DNA of 64,000 bases from Phycisphaerales bacterium (lineage in GTDB: Bacteria; Planctomycetota; Phycisphaerae; Phycisphaerales; UBA1924): NCBI GenBank assembly GCA_016699835.1, contig CP064987.1, forward strand, positions 2,914,001 to 2,978,000, in the 5' to 3' direction. The position numbers and the translations under genes are program-made. The notes under the pieces were generated by a model. The model was not told where the DNA came from. It ran no database searches and saw nothing but the letters and a program-made list of their open reading frames with translations. Below, piece by piece: positions 1 through 9,072 of the stretch (position 1 is the stretch's first letter; each line of letters begins with the position of its first letter).

Positions 1-648
1 GTCGGTCGTGCGCTCGGGGTGCCATTGGACGCCGAGGGAGAAGCGTTTTTTCGGGTCGATCACGGCCTCAATGACGCCGTCATGGGCGCGGGCGATGACG
101 ACGAGTGTGCCCGGTGAGCGGAGCGCCTGGCGGTGGTGGCTGTGCACCGTGCCCATGAGTTCGGGAAGTTCCGACGCGAGCGAGGGCGTGTGCTCCGGGA
201 TGATCTCGTGATCGTGGCTCAGGTGGTCGGCGTGGGTGGGGAGCGTGTCGGGAAGGTGCTGGTCGAGTTCGCCCCCGGCGAGAAGCCCCATCAGTTGCAT
301 GCCGAGGCACACACCGAGGAGGGGGGTCTCGGGGTGATCGTCGAGCGCGCGAAGAAGCCTGATCTCAAACTCCTGGCGATCGTGCTCAATCGGCGTGGTC
401 CTGGGGTGCGTGGGCTTGCCGAAGGGTTCGGTGCGTGGGTCGTCGCCTCCCGTCAGGACAAACGCGTCGCAGGTTTCGGCGAATCGTTCGGCGAGGCTTG
501 GAATCGGCGGGAGGATGATGGGCGTGGCGCCGGCGCGTTCGATGGCCTGGGCGTAGGCGAGGGCGACGCGCGCTTGGGGGCGTGCGGTGCGCGGGTGTGG
601 GCCGAGGTCTGCCGTGATGCCGACGAGGGGTCGAGTCGAGTGCGGCAC
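1..648 (-). CDS. Class I glutamine amidotransferase, PuuD-like (partial, C-terminus outside window)
   Basis: The reverse strand reads an open 216-codon frame from a GTG at 646-648 to the window edge. It begins MPHSTRPLVGITADLG, typical of the PuuD/gamma-glutamyl-GABA hydrolase branch of class I amidotransferases. Visible motifs are a TGGDDP turn, the nucleophile elbow LLGVCLGMQLMG with its catalytic Cys, and near the edge LGVQWHPER, which supplies the catalytic His and Glu. Family members hydrolyse gamma-glutamyl amides in the cytoplasm; the substrate here cannot be told. The start was chosen because it is the only plausible initiator just before the conserved PLVGIT strand. The gene is divergent from the DUF4340 gene. 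Only the last few residues should be missing. Confidence 0.8.
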   Translation of the reverse strand, partial: MPHSTRPLVGITADLGPHPRTARPQARVALAYAQAIERAGATPIILPPIPSLAERFAETCDAFVLTGGDDPRTEPFGKPTHPRTTPIEHDRQEFEIRLLRALDDHPETPLLGVCLGMQLMGLLAGGELDQHLPDTLPTHADHLSHDHEIIPEHTPSLASELPELMGTVHSHHRQALRSPGTLVVIARAHDGVIEAVIDPKKRFSLGVQWHPERTTD

Positions 649-768
649 GCGTGGTCTCTGATCGGGTTCAACGTGGTCACGCGCTGGGCGTGGATGAGGG
701 ACTCCCTACGATAGTGGTCCGCACGGGTGCGGCGTGGCTGGATATGGGGTCATGGAAGGGAACTCACG

Positions 769-2289
769 GTGACACGCAAGGGATTGCTGATTCTTCTGGT
801 GGTCACGCTGGGGCTTGGGCTGGCGACGCTGGCGGTGCTGAAGAGCCCGGTGAAGGCGGCGAATGCCCCGGTGGACTGGCTGGTGACGACGGATCTCCAG
901 ACGCTCAAGGGCCTGGAGATCGAGATGCCGCCGGCGTTGCGGGCGTCGTTCTCGCCGGATCGGGCGAGCGGCGAGTGGCTGCTGCGGCGCGAGGACCTCC
1001 AACGTCCGGTGTGGCCTGTGGGGCAAAGCAACCTGAAGGGGCTGCTCCGGCTGTTGCAGGAGTCGGCGGGGCGCGTGGAGGAGACGAGAGCCGGCGAGGT
1101 GCCCGCGGCGGTGGGGGAGACGCGGCTGCTCTTTCGCGGGCCCGACGACATCCAGAGGGTGATCTCGGTGCGACCCGACGCGATCGGTGGGTTTGTGACG
1201 GTCGCGATCTCGAGCGATGATCCGAAACGGCATGTGATCGCACGTCTCGATGCGGGCGTTGCGGGGACGTTGACACCCACAGGGATCGATGCGTGGCGGA
1301 AACTGGCGCCCCTGCCCCGGGAGGGTGCGGACACCACGGCGCTCACGCTCTCGATTCGCCGGCCTGCGGTGCGGATCGTGCGGAGCGAGGCGAAGTGGAC
1401 GGTCACGGACCCGGTGAAGCACCCGGCGGATCATGAGGCGATGGGCGTGCTCTTTGCGCAGTTGAGTTCGCTGCGGGCGGCGAAACTGGTGGACGAGCCT
1501 CCCGACGCGGCGACGCTGGGGGTGGACGATCCGACGACGCCGACGATCGAGGTGTGGTCGGGAGTCCGGCGGAACCCGATGGATCCGGATCGCGGGCAGA
1601 TCGTGGAGCGTGTGCGGCTTGGGGCTCCGGCGGACGTGGCACGGACGACGCGATTCGTCGTGGTTGAGGCGTCATTGGAAGAGGGTGAGACGCGGACCGA
1701 GTTGTGGGGGCCGGTGGTCATGGTTGTGGAGATCGATCGGCTCGCGGCCATTGACTCCAAGGTCGGGCGATACATCGCGAAGCGGGCGGTGGATCTCCCC
1801 GCGCCGGACGCGATTGGGTTTGCGATTCGTGCGCCCGGCGGGAACATGAGCGAGAACCCGGCGGGGGTTGGCGCGGCGGTGCCGAACGATTCGATGGTGG
1901 TGGTGCGGGCGGGGGAGGGGTTCAATGTGCTCGCGCCGCCGAATCCGCCTTCGGTGCTCGCGTCGGACGAGGTCGAACTCGCGAAGGGGTTGATCACGCT
2001 GCTGTGCGAGACTCCGGCGCGCCGGGTGGAGGTGAACACGGGCGTGGAGGATCAGGCGATTGTGATCGACCCGCCACCGGCGATCGCGGATGTGATCGTG
2101 TGTCAGCGGCCGATGCTTCCCGTGGCGGCGGCGCGGATCGGTTTGGTGATGGACGGCACCGAGAGCGTGCTGGCGGTACGGACGACGTCGATGACACGGT
2201 ACTACGAGGTGACGGGAAAGGACAAACTCGTCGCATGGTTGCGATCGAAGACGGGGCCGGTTGGGGCGTCAGGCAGCGGCGCTCAGTAG
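769..2289 (+). CDS. DUF4340-like membrane-anchored protein
   Basis: A 506-residue protein with one N-terminal membrane segment (residues about 6-22, LLILLVVTLGLGLATLAVL) and a long extracytoplasmic part. The repeated pattern of a tryptophan-containing strand followed by 'P..hpAD..a...L..qLsSLRAAKLVDE' resembles DUF4340 proteins, which often accompany gliding-type ABC transporters; no such transporter is adjacent here. The GTG at 769 is preferred over an upstream start because it puts the membrane segment at the N-terminus and has a GGAAGGGA stretch just upstream. Its last 21 bases overlap the end of the convergent permease gene. Function unknown; the family assignment is by pattern only. Confidence 0.65.
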   Translation: MTRKGLLILLVVTLGLGLATLAVLKSPVKAANAPVDWLVTTDLQTLKGLEIEMPPALRASFSPDRASGEWLLRREDLQRPVWPVGQSNLKGLLRLLQESAGRVEETRAGEVPAAVGETRLLFRGPDDIQRVISVRPDAIGGFVTVAISSDDPKRHVIARLDAGVAGTLTPTGIDAWRKLAPLPREGADTTALTLSIRRPAVRIVRSEAKWTVTDPVKHPADHEAMGVLFAQLSSLRAAKLVDEPPDAATLGVDDPTTPTIEVWSGVRRNPMDPDRGQIVERVRLGAPADVARTTRFVVVEASLEEGETRTELWGPVVMVVEIDRLAAIDSKVGRYIAKRAVDLPAPDAIGFAIRAPGGNMSENPAGVGAAVPNDSMVVVRAGEGFNVLAPPNPPSVLASDEVELAKGLITLLCETPARRVEVNTGVEDQAIVIDPPPAIADVIVCQRPMLPVAAARIGLVMDGTESVLAVRTTSMTRYYEVTGKDKLVAWLRSKTGPVGASGSGAQ

Positions 2290-5124
2290 TTCGCGCGTCT
2301 GGCGTCGCGCAAGCCGAAGGACCGCGGGAACGGCGGCGCCGACCGTGAAGAGGAGCGTCAGCCCCCAGCCGACCGCGATCGGGACCGGCGGCGGACGGAC
2401 GTGGAGGAGCAGGCCGAAGAGCAGTTCGTCGATGCGCTGGATGGCGTAGACGCCCTGCATGCCCATGAGCGTGCCGAGCATGCCGGCGGTGACGGCGACG
2501 AGGATCGCCTCGGCGAGGACGAGTCGCGAGACGAGCCAGCGGCCCGCGCCGACGGCGCGGAGCACGCCGAACTCGTAGCGGCGCGACTCGATCCCCGCGA
2601 TGATGAGGTTGGCGACGCCTAGGCCGGCGATGAGCATGGCGGCGACGGCGACGGCACTTGAGGCGAGCAGGCCGCCGCGGACGAACTCGAGGATCTGGTT
2701 CTTGATGGCGCGACCGCTGCCGGCGTCGAGGACGCCCGCTCCGGCGAGGATCTCGCGGATGCGTGCGAGAGCCTTTTCATCATCGACGGCGTCGTTGAAC
2801 TGGATCTGGAGGAGGTGGATCGCGTCGGAGCCGAAGATGGCTTTGAGATCTTTTCGCGAGCCGAAGACGGCGTGGAGGGACTGCTCGGTGAAGTCCTCGC
2901 CGATGTTGAAGAACTGGCTGACGACCTCGAGGCCCGGGCTAGTGACGACGCCGACGATCTCGAAGTCGTGGGGCTTGCCGGCGACGCTGCACTGGAAGGT
3001 GTCGCCGACGCCAAGCCCGCGCGCGACCATGAACTCGCGGGCGACGACGACGGCACCGCCCTCATTGAGTCGGCGGATCGCGGTGTTCGGGTCGCCCTGG
3101 ACCCATTGCGGGTGGACCATGTCGAAGAAGGTCTCGGGCTCGAACGCCATGAAGGTGGAGCGATAGGACTGGAGGGCGTGGACGCCGAAGGTGTCGGTCT
3201 CGACCTTGCGGAGGGTGATGGCGCAGGTGCTCTTGACCTCGGGGAGCGCGTTGACGAGTTCCTGGCTTCGTTCGGAGAGGTTGAGTCCTGTGACGAAGGC
3301 GTCGGGGAACTCGAGTTTTCCGATCCAGTCGCGCTGGATCGCCGCGCCCTGGGTCCACAGGCCGACGAGGAGGCTGAGGCCCATCATCATGGAGCCAGCG
3401 GTGAAGCCGAAGCGATAGCGACGCGCGAGAAGTTCGCGGGCGACGACGGTGCGCGGAAGTCGTAGGAGGCGCGAGATGGGGCTAGCGAGAAGACAGACGA
3501 CACCCATACCGATGGGGACGGAGAGGGCGAAGTAGCCGAAGAAATGGACGGGAATGCCGAGGGTCACATAGGTCCAGAAACGGACCTGGCCGTTGGTGGT
3601 GAGGGTGACGATGGCGATGTGGACGATGAGGCAGGCGACGCCGAAGAGGAGCAGGGCGATCCAGCCGCGGCGTGATGGGGCGGCGGCGCGAATGCTGAGC
3701 GCCTCGAGGGGCGAGACGCGAGCGGCGCGCCATGCCGGGTAGGCCGCGCCGAGAACGCCGCTGAGCACCGCGCCGAGTCCCGCGGCGACGAGACCCAGGG
3801 GCAGGATCTCGAAGTGGACCTCGATGCGTGTCTTGATGAGTTCGATGAGCACCCAGGCGATGGCGAGGCCTAGGGGGATGCCCACAATGGCGCCGACGAT
3901 ACCGAGGATCGCGCCGCTCAAGAGTTGGCTCCTGGCGAGTTGGGCTCGTGTGGCGCCGACGCAGCGGAGCATGGCGAGTTCGCGGATGCGTTCGAGGATG
4001 CCCGTGCTCATGCCTGTGGTGATGATGAAGGCGGCACAAAGGAAGGCCATGACGGTGCCGAGGATGAAGCCGAGGCGGCTGGCCTGGATGTTCTGGTCGA
4101 GGCCCGAGGTGACCCTGGCGCTGGGCTGCATGATGACGCCGGTGGGGAGTTCGCTCGCGTGAGCCTCCACGAAGGTCTCGGCGTTGACGCCCTCGCGAAG
4201 GCGGAGGTCGATCTGGGCGAAGCCGGGGGATTTCTGGCGTGTGATCCAAGCGAGTGATTCGAGGGTGGTGTAGCAGCGCCAGCGCCCGCCGAAGGGAGGC
4301 GACTTGCCGATGCCAACGACCTTGACGTCGAGGGGCTTCGCGAAGATGGAGAGAATGTTGGTTGGGGAGAACTCGATGCCGGCCTCCTTCGCCAGCGCGC
4401 GTGCGCGGGCCGGATCGGCGAGGACGGCGGAGATGTTGATGTCGGGGAGGGCCTGCTGGGCGATCTGGATGGTGTCGCCGAGGCGAACGCCAACGCGGGC
4501 ATTGAGCGCCTCGGCCGCGGCGGGGTCGAGTGAGGTCTCTGGAATCTGCGGTGGCGAATCGAGGAGGAGCGACTTGTTCGCGGCGTGAGCGCCGTGGAGG
4601 TTGGAGGCACGGCCCGCCTTCATCCAGCGGTGGGTGAGGCCTCGCGCGAGTTGTTCGTCGATGACGATCTCGCCCTTGGCCTTGGGGAGTGTGCCCGCGA
4701 GGAGAGTGAGATCGGACTCGGAGATGTCGGCGATCGCGATGCCGACGGCCGTGGCGGAGACCTTGCCGGTTGAACGGCGGAAGGTGGTGGCCGCATCGTC
4801 CGTGGGTTCGAGGAACGTGAGTTGTGCGGAGAGGCTGAGGGCGGCCTCGCTCCGTCCGCGCGCGGAATCGACCTCGGGCCAGGTCGAGGCGAGCGTGGAG
4901 AGGGAGTCATCGAGTTGCGCGCCGGTGCCGAGGGGCTTGATCCAGGCGTCGGCGCTCCCCACGAGGTTTCCGGCCTGGGTGCGGGCGGCGGACTGGATGG
5001 AGTGCATGGCGCAGGAGACCGCGGCGATCAGGGCCGCCGAGAGCGCCACCGTGAGGGCGAGAAGAATGGAACGGCTACGCAGCGCCGACAGACTGCTGGT
5101 AGCGAGCCGCCACTCCGACCGCAT
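2269..5124 (-). CDS. Large FtsX-family ABC transporter permease (double FtsX domain)
   Basis: A 951-residue permease. One membrane helix at about residues 15-37 (RSILLALTVALSAALIAAV) precedes a MacB-like extracytoplasmic region. A first three-helix FtsX block lies at about 350-470 and contains ERIRELAMLRCVGATRAQL. Further helices lie at about 485-590, then a second extracytoplasmic region, and a C-terminal FtsX block at about 815-950 with RRYEFGVLRAVGAGRW. This duplicated layout matches LolC/E- and MacB-related permeases for lipoproteins, lipids or peptides. The ATG at 5122-5124 lies 50 bp inside the upstream ATPase gene; it gives the canonical short cytoplasmic N-terminus, so the overlap looks real and suggests translational coupling. 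The 3' end overlaps the convergent DUF4340 gene by 21 bp. Substrate unknown. Confidence 0.85.
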   Translation of the reverse strand: MRSEWRLATSSLSALRSRSILLALTVALSAALIAAVSCAMHSIQSAARTQAGNLVGSADAWIKPLGTGAQLDDSLSTLASTWPEVDSARGRSEAALSLSAQLTFLEPTDDAATTFRRSTGKVSATAVGIAIADISESDLTLLAGTLPKAKGEIVIDEQLARGLTHRWMKAGRASNLHGAHAANKSLLLDSPPQIPETSLDPAAAEALNARVGVRLGDTIQIAQQALPDINISAVLADPARARALAKEAGIEFSPTNILSIFAKPLDVKVVGIGKSPPFGGRWRCYTTLESLAWITRQKSPGFAQIDLRLREGVNAETFVEAHASELPTGVIMQPSARVTSGLDQNIQASRLGFILGTVMAFLCAAFIITTGMSTGILERIRELAMLRCVGATRAQLARSQLLSGAILGIVGAIVGIPLGLAIAWVLIELIKTRIEVHFEILPLGLVAAGLGAVLSGVLGAAYPAWRAARVSPLEALSIRAAAPSRRGWIALLLFGVACLIVHIAIVTLTTNGQVRFWTYVTLGIPVHFFGYFALSVPIGMGVVCLLASPISRLLRLPRTVVARELLARRYRFGFTAGSMMMGLSLLVGLWTQGAAIQRDWIGKLEFPDAFVTGLNLSERSQELVNALPEVKSTCAITLRKVETDTFGVHALQSYRSTFMAFEPETFFDMVHPQWVQGDPNTAIRRLNEGGAVVVAREFMVARGLGVGDTFQCSVAGKPHDFEIVGVVTSPGLEVVSQFFNIGEDFTEQSLHAVFGSRKDLKAIFGSDAIHLLQIQFNDAVDDEKALARIREILAGAGVLDAGSGRAIKNQILEFVRGGLLASSAVAVAAMLIAGLGVANLIIAGIESRRYEFGVLRAVGAGRWLVSRLVLAEAILVAVTAGMLGTLMGMQGVYAIQRIDELLFGLLLHVRPPPVPIAVGWGLTLLFTVGAAVPAVLRLARRQTRELLSAAA

Positions 5125-5809
5125 CGAGTCCCTCCGTTTCGAGGTCCCCCGCGAGTTGCCCGTCGCGGAGGAAGAACACCCGCCGGCAGCGTGCGGCGGC
5201 GGCGGGCTCGTGGGTGACCATGAGGACGAGCATGCCCTGCTCTTGGGCGAGTTCGCCGAGGAGATCCCACAGTCGCTGGGCGCTGGCGGAATCGAGATTG
5301 CCCGTCGGCTCGTCGGCGAGGATGAGTTTGGGGGAATAGAGCAGGGACCGCGCGATGGCGACACGCTGCTGCTCGCCTCCCGAAAGGGCGTCGGGACGGT
5401 GCTCGGATCGGGGCGACAGGCCGAGGCGTTCGAGCAGAGCGGCGGATCGCGAGCGCAGCCACGAGGGATCGTCGCCGGCAAGCATTCCGGGGAGTTCGAC
5501 GTTCTCTCGCGCGGTGAGCGTGGCAATCAGATTGAACTGCTGGAAGATGATGCCGATCTCGCGACGGCGATACTGCACCGCCTCGTTCTCACGAAGCAGG
5601 TGGACGGCACGACCATTGGCGTGGATCTCGCCGGCGTCGGGCGTGTCGAGGGCGCCGATCAGGTGGAGCAGGGTCGACTTGCCGCTGCCCGACGCGCCCA
5701 TGACGGCGTAGAAGCCGGCATCGGGGATCTCGAGGGAGACGCCCCGGAGGACGGGTACCTCGTTCCCGCCCCTGCGGTAGGCCTTGTGCACGTTCACGCA
5801 TCGCAGCAC
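5075..5809 (-). CDS. ABC transporter ATP-binding protein, LolD/MacB type
   Basis: A 244-residue nucleotide-binding subunit with Walker A GASGSGKST (residues 38-46), Q-loop IIFQQFN (about 87-93), signature LSGGEQQ (142-148) and Walker B LILADEPTGNLD (162-173). The EPTGNLD form is typical of the LolD/MacB/FtsE class, which powers FtsX-type permeases by mechanotransmission rather than classic substrate translocation. Its end overlaps the start of the double-FtsX permease gene by 50 bp, so the two form one transport unit. No adaptor protein (MacA type) is next to them. The pair could export lipoproteins, a peptide or a lipid; the sequence does not decide which. Confidence 0.93.
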   Translation of the reverse strand: MLRCVNVHKAYRRGGNEVPVLRGVSLEIPDAGFYAVMGASGSGKSTLLHLIGALDTPDAGEIHANGRAVHLLRENEAVQYRRREIGIIFQQFNLIATLTARENVELPGMLAGDDPSWLRSRSAALLERLGLSPRSEHRPDALSGGEQQRVAIARSLLYSPKLILADEPTGNLDSASAQRLWDLLGELAQEQGMLVLMVTHEPAAAARCRRVFFLRDGQLAGDLETEGLDAVGVAARYQQSVGAA

Positions 5810-5841
5810 GAGGGGCGCATCTCCGGTTCAAGGTCGAGGCG

Positions 5842-6225
5842 TCAGTGGGCCCCGTGCGCCTTGTCGTAGGCGGCGGCATTCATGAGTTTCGAGAGGGCGT
5901 CCGGCGAGGCGATCTTCACCTTCACGAGCCACCCCTTGCCATAGGGGTCGGTGTTGAGGAGGCTGGGATCGCTGACGACGGCCTGGTTGACCTCGGCGAT
6001 CTCGCCGTCGCAGGAGCAATAGACGTCGCTGGTGGTCTTGACGCTCTCGACCTCGCCGACATGGTCGCCGGCCTTGAACTTCGTGCCGGGTTTCTTCATC
6101 TCGACGTAGGTGACGTCGGTGAGTTGGTCGACGGCGAACTTGGTGAGGCCGAGCGTGAGGGTCGAGCCCTCGACCTTGTGCCACTCGTGGGATTCGGAGT
6201 ACGTGCGATCGCTGGGTGAGGACAT
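5842..6225 (-). CDS. gcvH: Glycine cleavage system H protein
   Basis: A 127-residue lipoyl carrier that shuttles the aminomethyl group between the P, T and L proteins of the glycine cleavage complex. The N-terminal YSESHEWHKVEG and the central GEVESVKTTSDVY motif are diagnostic; Lys63 in ESVK is the lipoylation site. The length matches the usual 125-130 residues. The ATG at 6223-6225 was chosen since the frame upstream is low-complexity and not conserved-looking. It lies 32 bp upstream of the ATPase gene on the same strand, which is probably chance clustering. The genes for P, T and L proteins are not in the window, and no glycine riboswitch was recognised in the leader. Confidence 0.95.
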   Translation of the reverse strand: MSSPSDRTYSESHEWHKVEGSTLTLGLTKFAVDQLTDVTYVEMKKPGTKFKAGDHVGEVESVKTTSDVYCSCDGEIAEVNQAVVSDPSLLNTDPYGKGWLVKVKIASPDALSKLMNAAAYDKAHGAH

Positions 6226-6494
6226 GCCTGGGGTGCTCCAGAAACAACGGGAAACGGACGAAGGGCGGGCATGGGCGGCGTCGGGGCCGTCCGGGAACGA
6301 TCGTACGCCGGCCTCGGGTTCGTTCGGCAAGGCCGCGCCGGATTCGGGAGTGCGAGTTGGCGTCACGCCGGGGGGCGTCGATGTCCGATAGATGGCACGT
6401 CCTTCGCGTCTGTTGTCCGCGTGCGAATCGTGGCCGCCTTCGGTCGTGCTCGCTTGTCGATCCGCCTTGCCCGCTCGTACACTGCCGTCGCACG

Positions 6495-7397
6495 ATGCTT
6501 CTGACACTCACCGTTTCGTGCCTTCGACCGCTGCTTCACCCTTCCGAGAAGGGCAAGAAGCCGGCTTTGTCGCTTCTCGATGTGCCACGCTACACGCGGG
6601 AGTCCCTGGGTCTGGCGGGGATCAATCTCACGACGGATCTGCTCACGGGTGCGGATCGCCCGCTCCTGGAAGCGATGCGGGATCGTGGGGACAAGGCGAG
6701 TTGCGCGTGCTTGCTTCTGATCGAGCCCGAGCCGCAGGATTTCGGGAGTTTGGGCGAAGGGGCGGCCGCGAAAGCCGGGGAGCGGATGCTGCGCGTGCTC
6801 GAGGCGGCGCACATTCTGGGATGCTCGGCGGTGTCGATGCCACTTGTCGCGGGCGTGGACGAGGACTCGACCCTGCGCGTGGTGACACGCCTCAAGCCTG
6901 TCGCCGCTCGGGCGGAGCGACTGGACATCAATCTGCTCCTCTCGCCCCGAGAGGGTCTGACCGCCGAGCCGGATCGCGTGACGGACCTCATCAAGCGTGT
7001 CGGTGGTTTTCGCCTGGGGACCTTCCCGGACTTTGCCATGGCTCACGCCTCGGGCGATGCGGAAGGGTACTTGCGACGGCTGACGCCTTACGCCTCGGCG
7101 GTCTCGGCGACGACGACGGGCTTTGGCAAGCCCAAGGGCGCGAAGAAGGGGAAGGACAGCGACGAGATCGTCCATACGGCGTATGACCTTCGCCCGATGG
7201 TCGATGCGATCATCTCCGTGGGATTCGACCGCCCGCTCGCGGTGGACTATCGCGGGCCTGGGGACGTTCTCGAGGGGATCAACCAGAGCCGGAACCTTCT
7301 CCAGGCGGCGTTGAGCGACGAGGACCCCGCGCTCGAGGACATCCTCGAAGAGATGGAAGCCGAGTTTGGAGAGGCCGAGGACTCCGCAGAGGAGTAG
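6495..7397 (+). CDS. Sugar phosphate isomerase/epimerase-like TIM-barrel protein
   Basis: A 300-residue protein with the alternating strand/helix pattern of xylose isomerase-like TIM barrels (AP endonuclease family 2): LGLAGINLTTDL, then HILGCSAVSMPL, RLDINLLLSPREG, FRLGTFPDFAMA, and a late RPLAVDYRGPGDVLEGI. The charged acidic C-terminus (EDILEEMEAEFGEAEDSAEE) and a lysine-rich loop at GKPKGAKKGKDS are unusual. The metal ligands typical of the family are not all obvious, so catalytic activity is uncertain. The start at ATG 6495 places a normal strand-forming N-terminus; the longer upstream frame is low quality. It is divergent from gcvH and lies 117 bp upstream of cmk. Fold moderately supported; substrate unknown. 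Confidence 0.65.
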   Translation: MLLTLTVSCLRPLLHPSEKGKKPALSLLDVPRYTRESLGLAGINLTTDLLTGADRPLLEAMRDRGDKASCACLLLIEPEPQDFGSLGEGAAAKAGERMLRVLEAAHILGCSAVSMPLVAGVDEDSTLRVVTRLKPVAARAERLDINLLLSPREGLTAEPDRVTDLIKRVGGFRLGTFPDFAMAHASGDAEGYLRRLTPYASAVSATTTGFGKPKGAKKGKDSDEIVHTAYDLRPMVDAIISVGFDRPLAVDYRGPGDVLEGINQSRNLLQAALSDEDPALEDILEEMEAEFGEAEDSAEE

Positions 7398-7514
7398 GGC
7401 GGCCGTCGCCAGCCTCAGTGAACGCGTATTGAAGAACTCCGCACTCGCCGAGATCGAGAATCTGTGGTATGCTGGGGTGTCGCACGACCGTGATCCACAC
7501 GGGGAAGGGCCCGC

Positions 7515-8318
7515 ATGCCACACGTCGAATCGGAATCGACCGGGCGGATGGCGTTGAGCCAGGGGACAAGGGTGTCCCAGGCGGTCGCGCCCCTTGCGAG
7601 CGGGCGTACCGTTGCCATAGAGATGTTCTCACTCACCGGGCCACTCATCGTGACGATCGACGGGCCTGCAGGCACGGGGAAGTCGGCCGTGGCGCGTCGC
7701 CTGGCCGATCGGCTGGACCTGCAGTTCCTGGATACCGGCGCGATGTATCGGGCGGCGACGCTCATCGCGATCCTCGAGGGCATCCCGATCGACGACACGA
7801 ATCTCCTGCTCGAGCGGGTCGAGGCGTCGAACATGCACATCGACTGGACGCGCGAGACGCCCTCGGTCGTGATCTTCGATCGCGCGGTGGACGACCGGAT
7901 TCGCGACGCCGACGTGACGCGGCTGGTCTCGCCGGTCTCGGCAATCCCGCGATTGCGCGAGTACATGGTGACCAAGCAGCGCCAGATCTCGACTCGGCAC
8001 CCGCGGCTGGTGAGCGAGGGGCGCGACCAGGGGTCGGTGGTCTTCCCGGACGCCCAGGCTCGGTTCTATGTCGATGCCGACCCGGCAGAGCGGGCGAGGC
8101 GGCGGGTCCTGCAACTCAAGGCGACCAAGGGCATCGACGCCGATTTCAGGGCGACGCTCGACGAGATCAATCGACGCGACGCGAGCGACAAGGCGCGGTC
8201 CGACGGGCCGCTGCGGGTGCCCGAGGGGGCGATCGTGGTGGACACGACGCGCCTGACCGAGGCGGAGGTCGTGGATGCGATCGCGTCGAAGGTGATGGAA
8301 CTCGCCGCGGCTCCGTAG
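7515..8318 (+). CDS. cmk: Cytidylate kinase
   Basis: Phosphorylates CMP/dCMP with ATP in pyrimidine nucleotide metabolism. The P-loop is TIDGPAGTGKSAVARRLA, followed by the CMP-binding LDTGAMYRAAT and the family motifs LVSEGRDQGSVVFPDA (usually GRDIGTVVFPDA) and FYVDADPAERARRR. Two starts are possible. ATG 7515 has a purine-rich GGGGAAGGG just upstream and gives 267 residues. ATG 7623 gives 231 residues, closer to the usual 220-230, and begins right before the first strand. The 36 extra residues are not recognisable. The next gene, a PlsC-type acyltransferase 40 bp downstream, follows cmk in many bacteria. Function confident, start uncertain. Confidence 0.93.
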   Translation: MPHVESESTGRMALSQGTRVSQAVAPLASGRTVAIEMFSLTGPLIVTIDGPAGTGKSAVARRLADRLDLQFLDTGAMYRAATLIAILEGIPIDDTNLLLERVEASNMHIDWTRETPSVVIFDRAVDDRIRDADVTRLVSPVSAIPRLREYMVTKQRQISTRHPRLVSEGRDQGSVVFPDAQARFYVDADPAERARRRVLQLKATKGIDADFRATLDEINRRDASDKARSDGPLRVPEGAIVVDTTRLTEAEVVDAIASKVMELAAAP

Positions 8319-8358
8319 CGATTGTGCAACCAGGGTCTTGGCGATACGCTTGCCCGCG

Positions 8359-9072
8359 ATGTTCCAGGGATTGCTGTACACATTCTGCCGCGGGTTCTGC
8401 CGGCTCCTCTTCCGCGTGTGGGGGCGCGTGGAGGTGATCGACGCCGGGAACGTCCCCGACACCGGCTCGCTCCTCATCGCGTCGAATCACCAGTCGTATC
8501 TCGACCCGCCGCTCGTGGGCGGGGGCGTCCGGCGGCACATGCACTTTGTCGCGCGGTCGGGGCTATTCAAGTTCAGGCCGTTCGCGTGGCTGATCGCGTC
8601 GCTCAACTCGATTCCGCTGCGCGAGAACGAGGGGGACGCCGCGGCGATCCGTGAGGTTCTGCGACGGCTGGGTGACGGGCATGGCGTGGTGATCTTCCCG
8701 GAAGGGGCGCGGACGACCGACGGCGCGATGCACGAGTTCAAGCGTGGCGTGATCGTGCTGGTGAAGAAGGCGAAGTGTCCGGTCGTGCCCGCGGCGGTGG
8801 AGGGGTGCTGGGACGCGTATCCGCCCGGCGGGAAGCCACGACTCTTCGGCGTGCGCCTCGCGGTGAAGTATGGGAAGGCGATTCCCTATGACGAACTCTT
8901 TGCGGAGGGCGCCGATGGGGCGCTCACGAGGCTGCAGCGCGAGGTGGACGCGATGCGGCTGGATCTCCGGGCGAGATTGCGAGCGAGGACGAACGGCCGC
9001 TGGCCGGCGCCGGGGCCTGGTGATGAGCCGGTTCTAAAGTCGATCACGGACGATCCGGCCGCGTCGGATTAG
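8359..9072 (+). CDS. plsC: 1-acyl-sn-glycerol-3-phosphate acyltransferase (PlsC family)
   Basis: A 237-residue membrane-associated acyltransferase of phospholipid synthesis. It shows the HX4D catalytic motif in SNHQSYLDPPL (about residues 46-56) and the acceptor-binding FPEGARTTDG (about 114-123), with a hydrophobic N-terminus (MFQGLLYTFCRGFCRLLF). ATG 8359 is preferred to an in-frame TTG seven codons upstream. It follows cmk closely, a common neighbour pairing. Its last 4 bases overlap the end of the convergent htpX gene. The C-terminal 40 residues are Arg- and Pro-rich and not conserved. Acyl specificity cannot be read from sequence. Confidence 0.88.
   Translation: MFQGLLYTFCRGFCRLLFRVWGRVEVIDAGNVPDTGSLLIASNHQSYLDPPLVGGGVRRHMHFVARSGLFKFRPFAWLIASLNSIPLRENEGDAAAIREVLRRLGDGHGVVIFPEGARTTDGAMHEFKRGVIVLVKKAKCPVVPAAVEGCWDAYPPGGKPRLFGVRLAVKYGKAIPYDELFAEGADGALTRLQREVDAMRLDLRARLRARTNGRWPAPGPGDEPVLKSITDDPAASD

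Noticed and set aside
133..714. 193-codon plus-strand frame over the amidotransferase gene
   Set aside because: Antisense shadow; the minus strand shows clear amidotransferase motifs (VCLGMQ, WHPE) over the same bases.
6226..6494. Possible glycine riboswitch upstream of gcvH
   Set aside because: No conserved glycine-aptamer core could be recognised by eye.
7429..7473. TTGAAG and TATGCT hexamers upstream of cmk as a promoter
   Set aside because: Spacing of 33 bases is far too long for a sigma-70 promoter.
6363..7523. 386-codon minus-strand frame
   Set aside because: Antisense to the TIM-barrel gene; Arg-rich with no recognisable motif.
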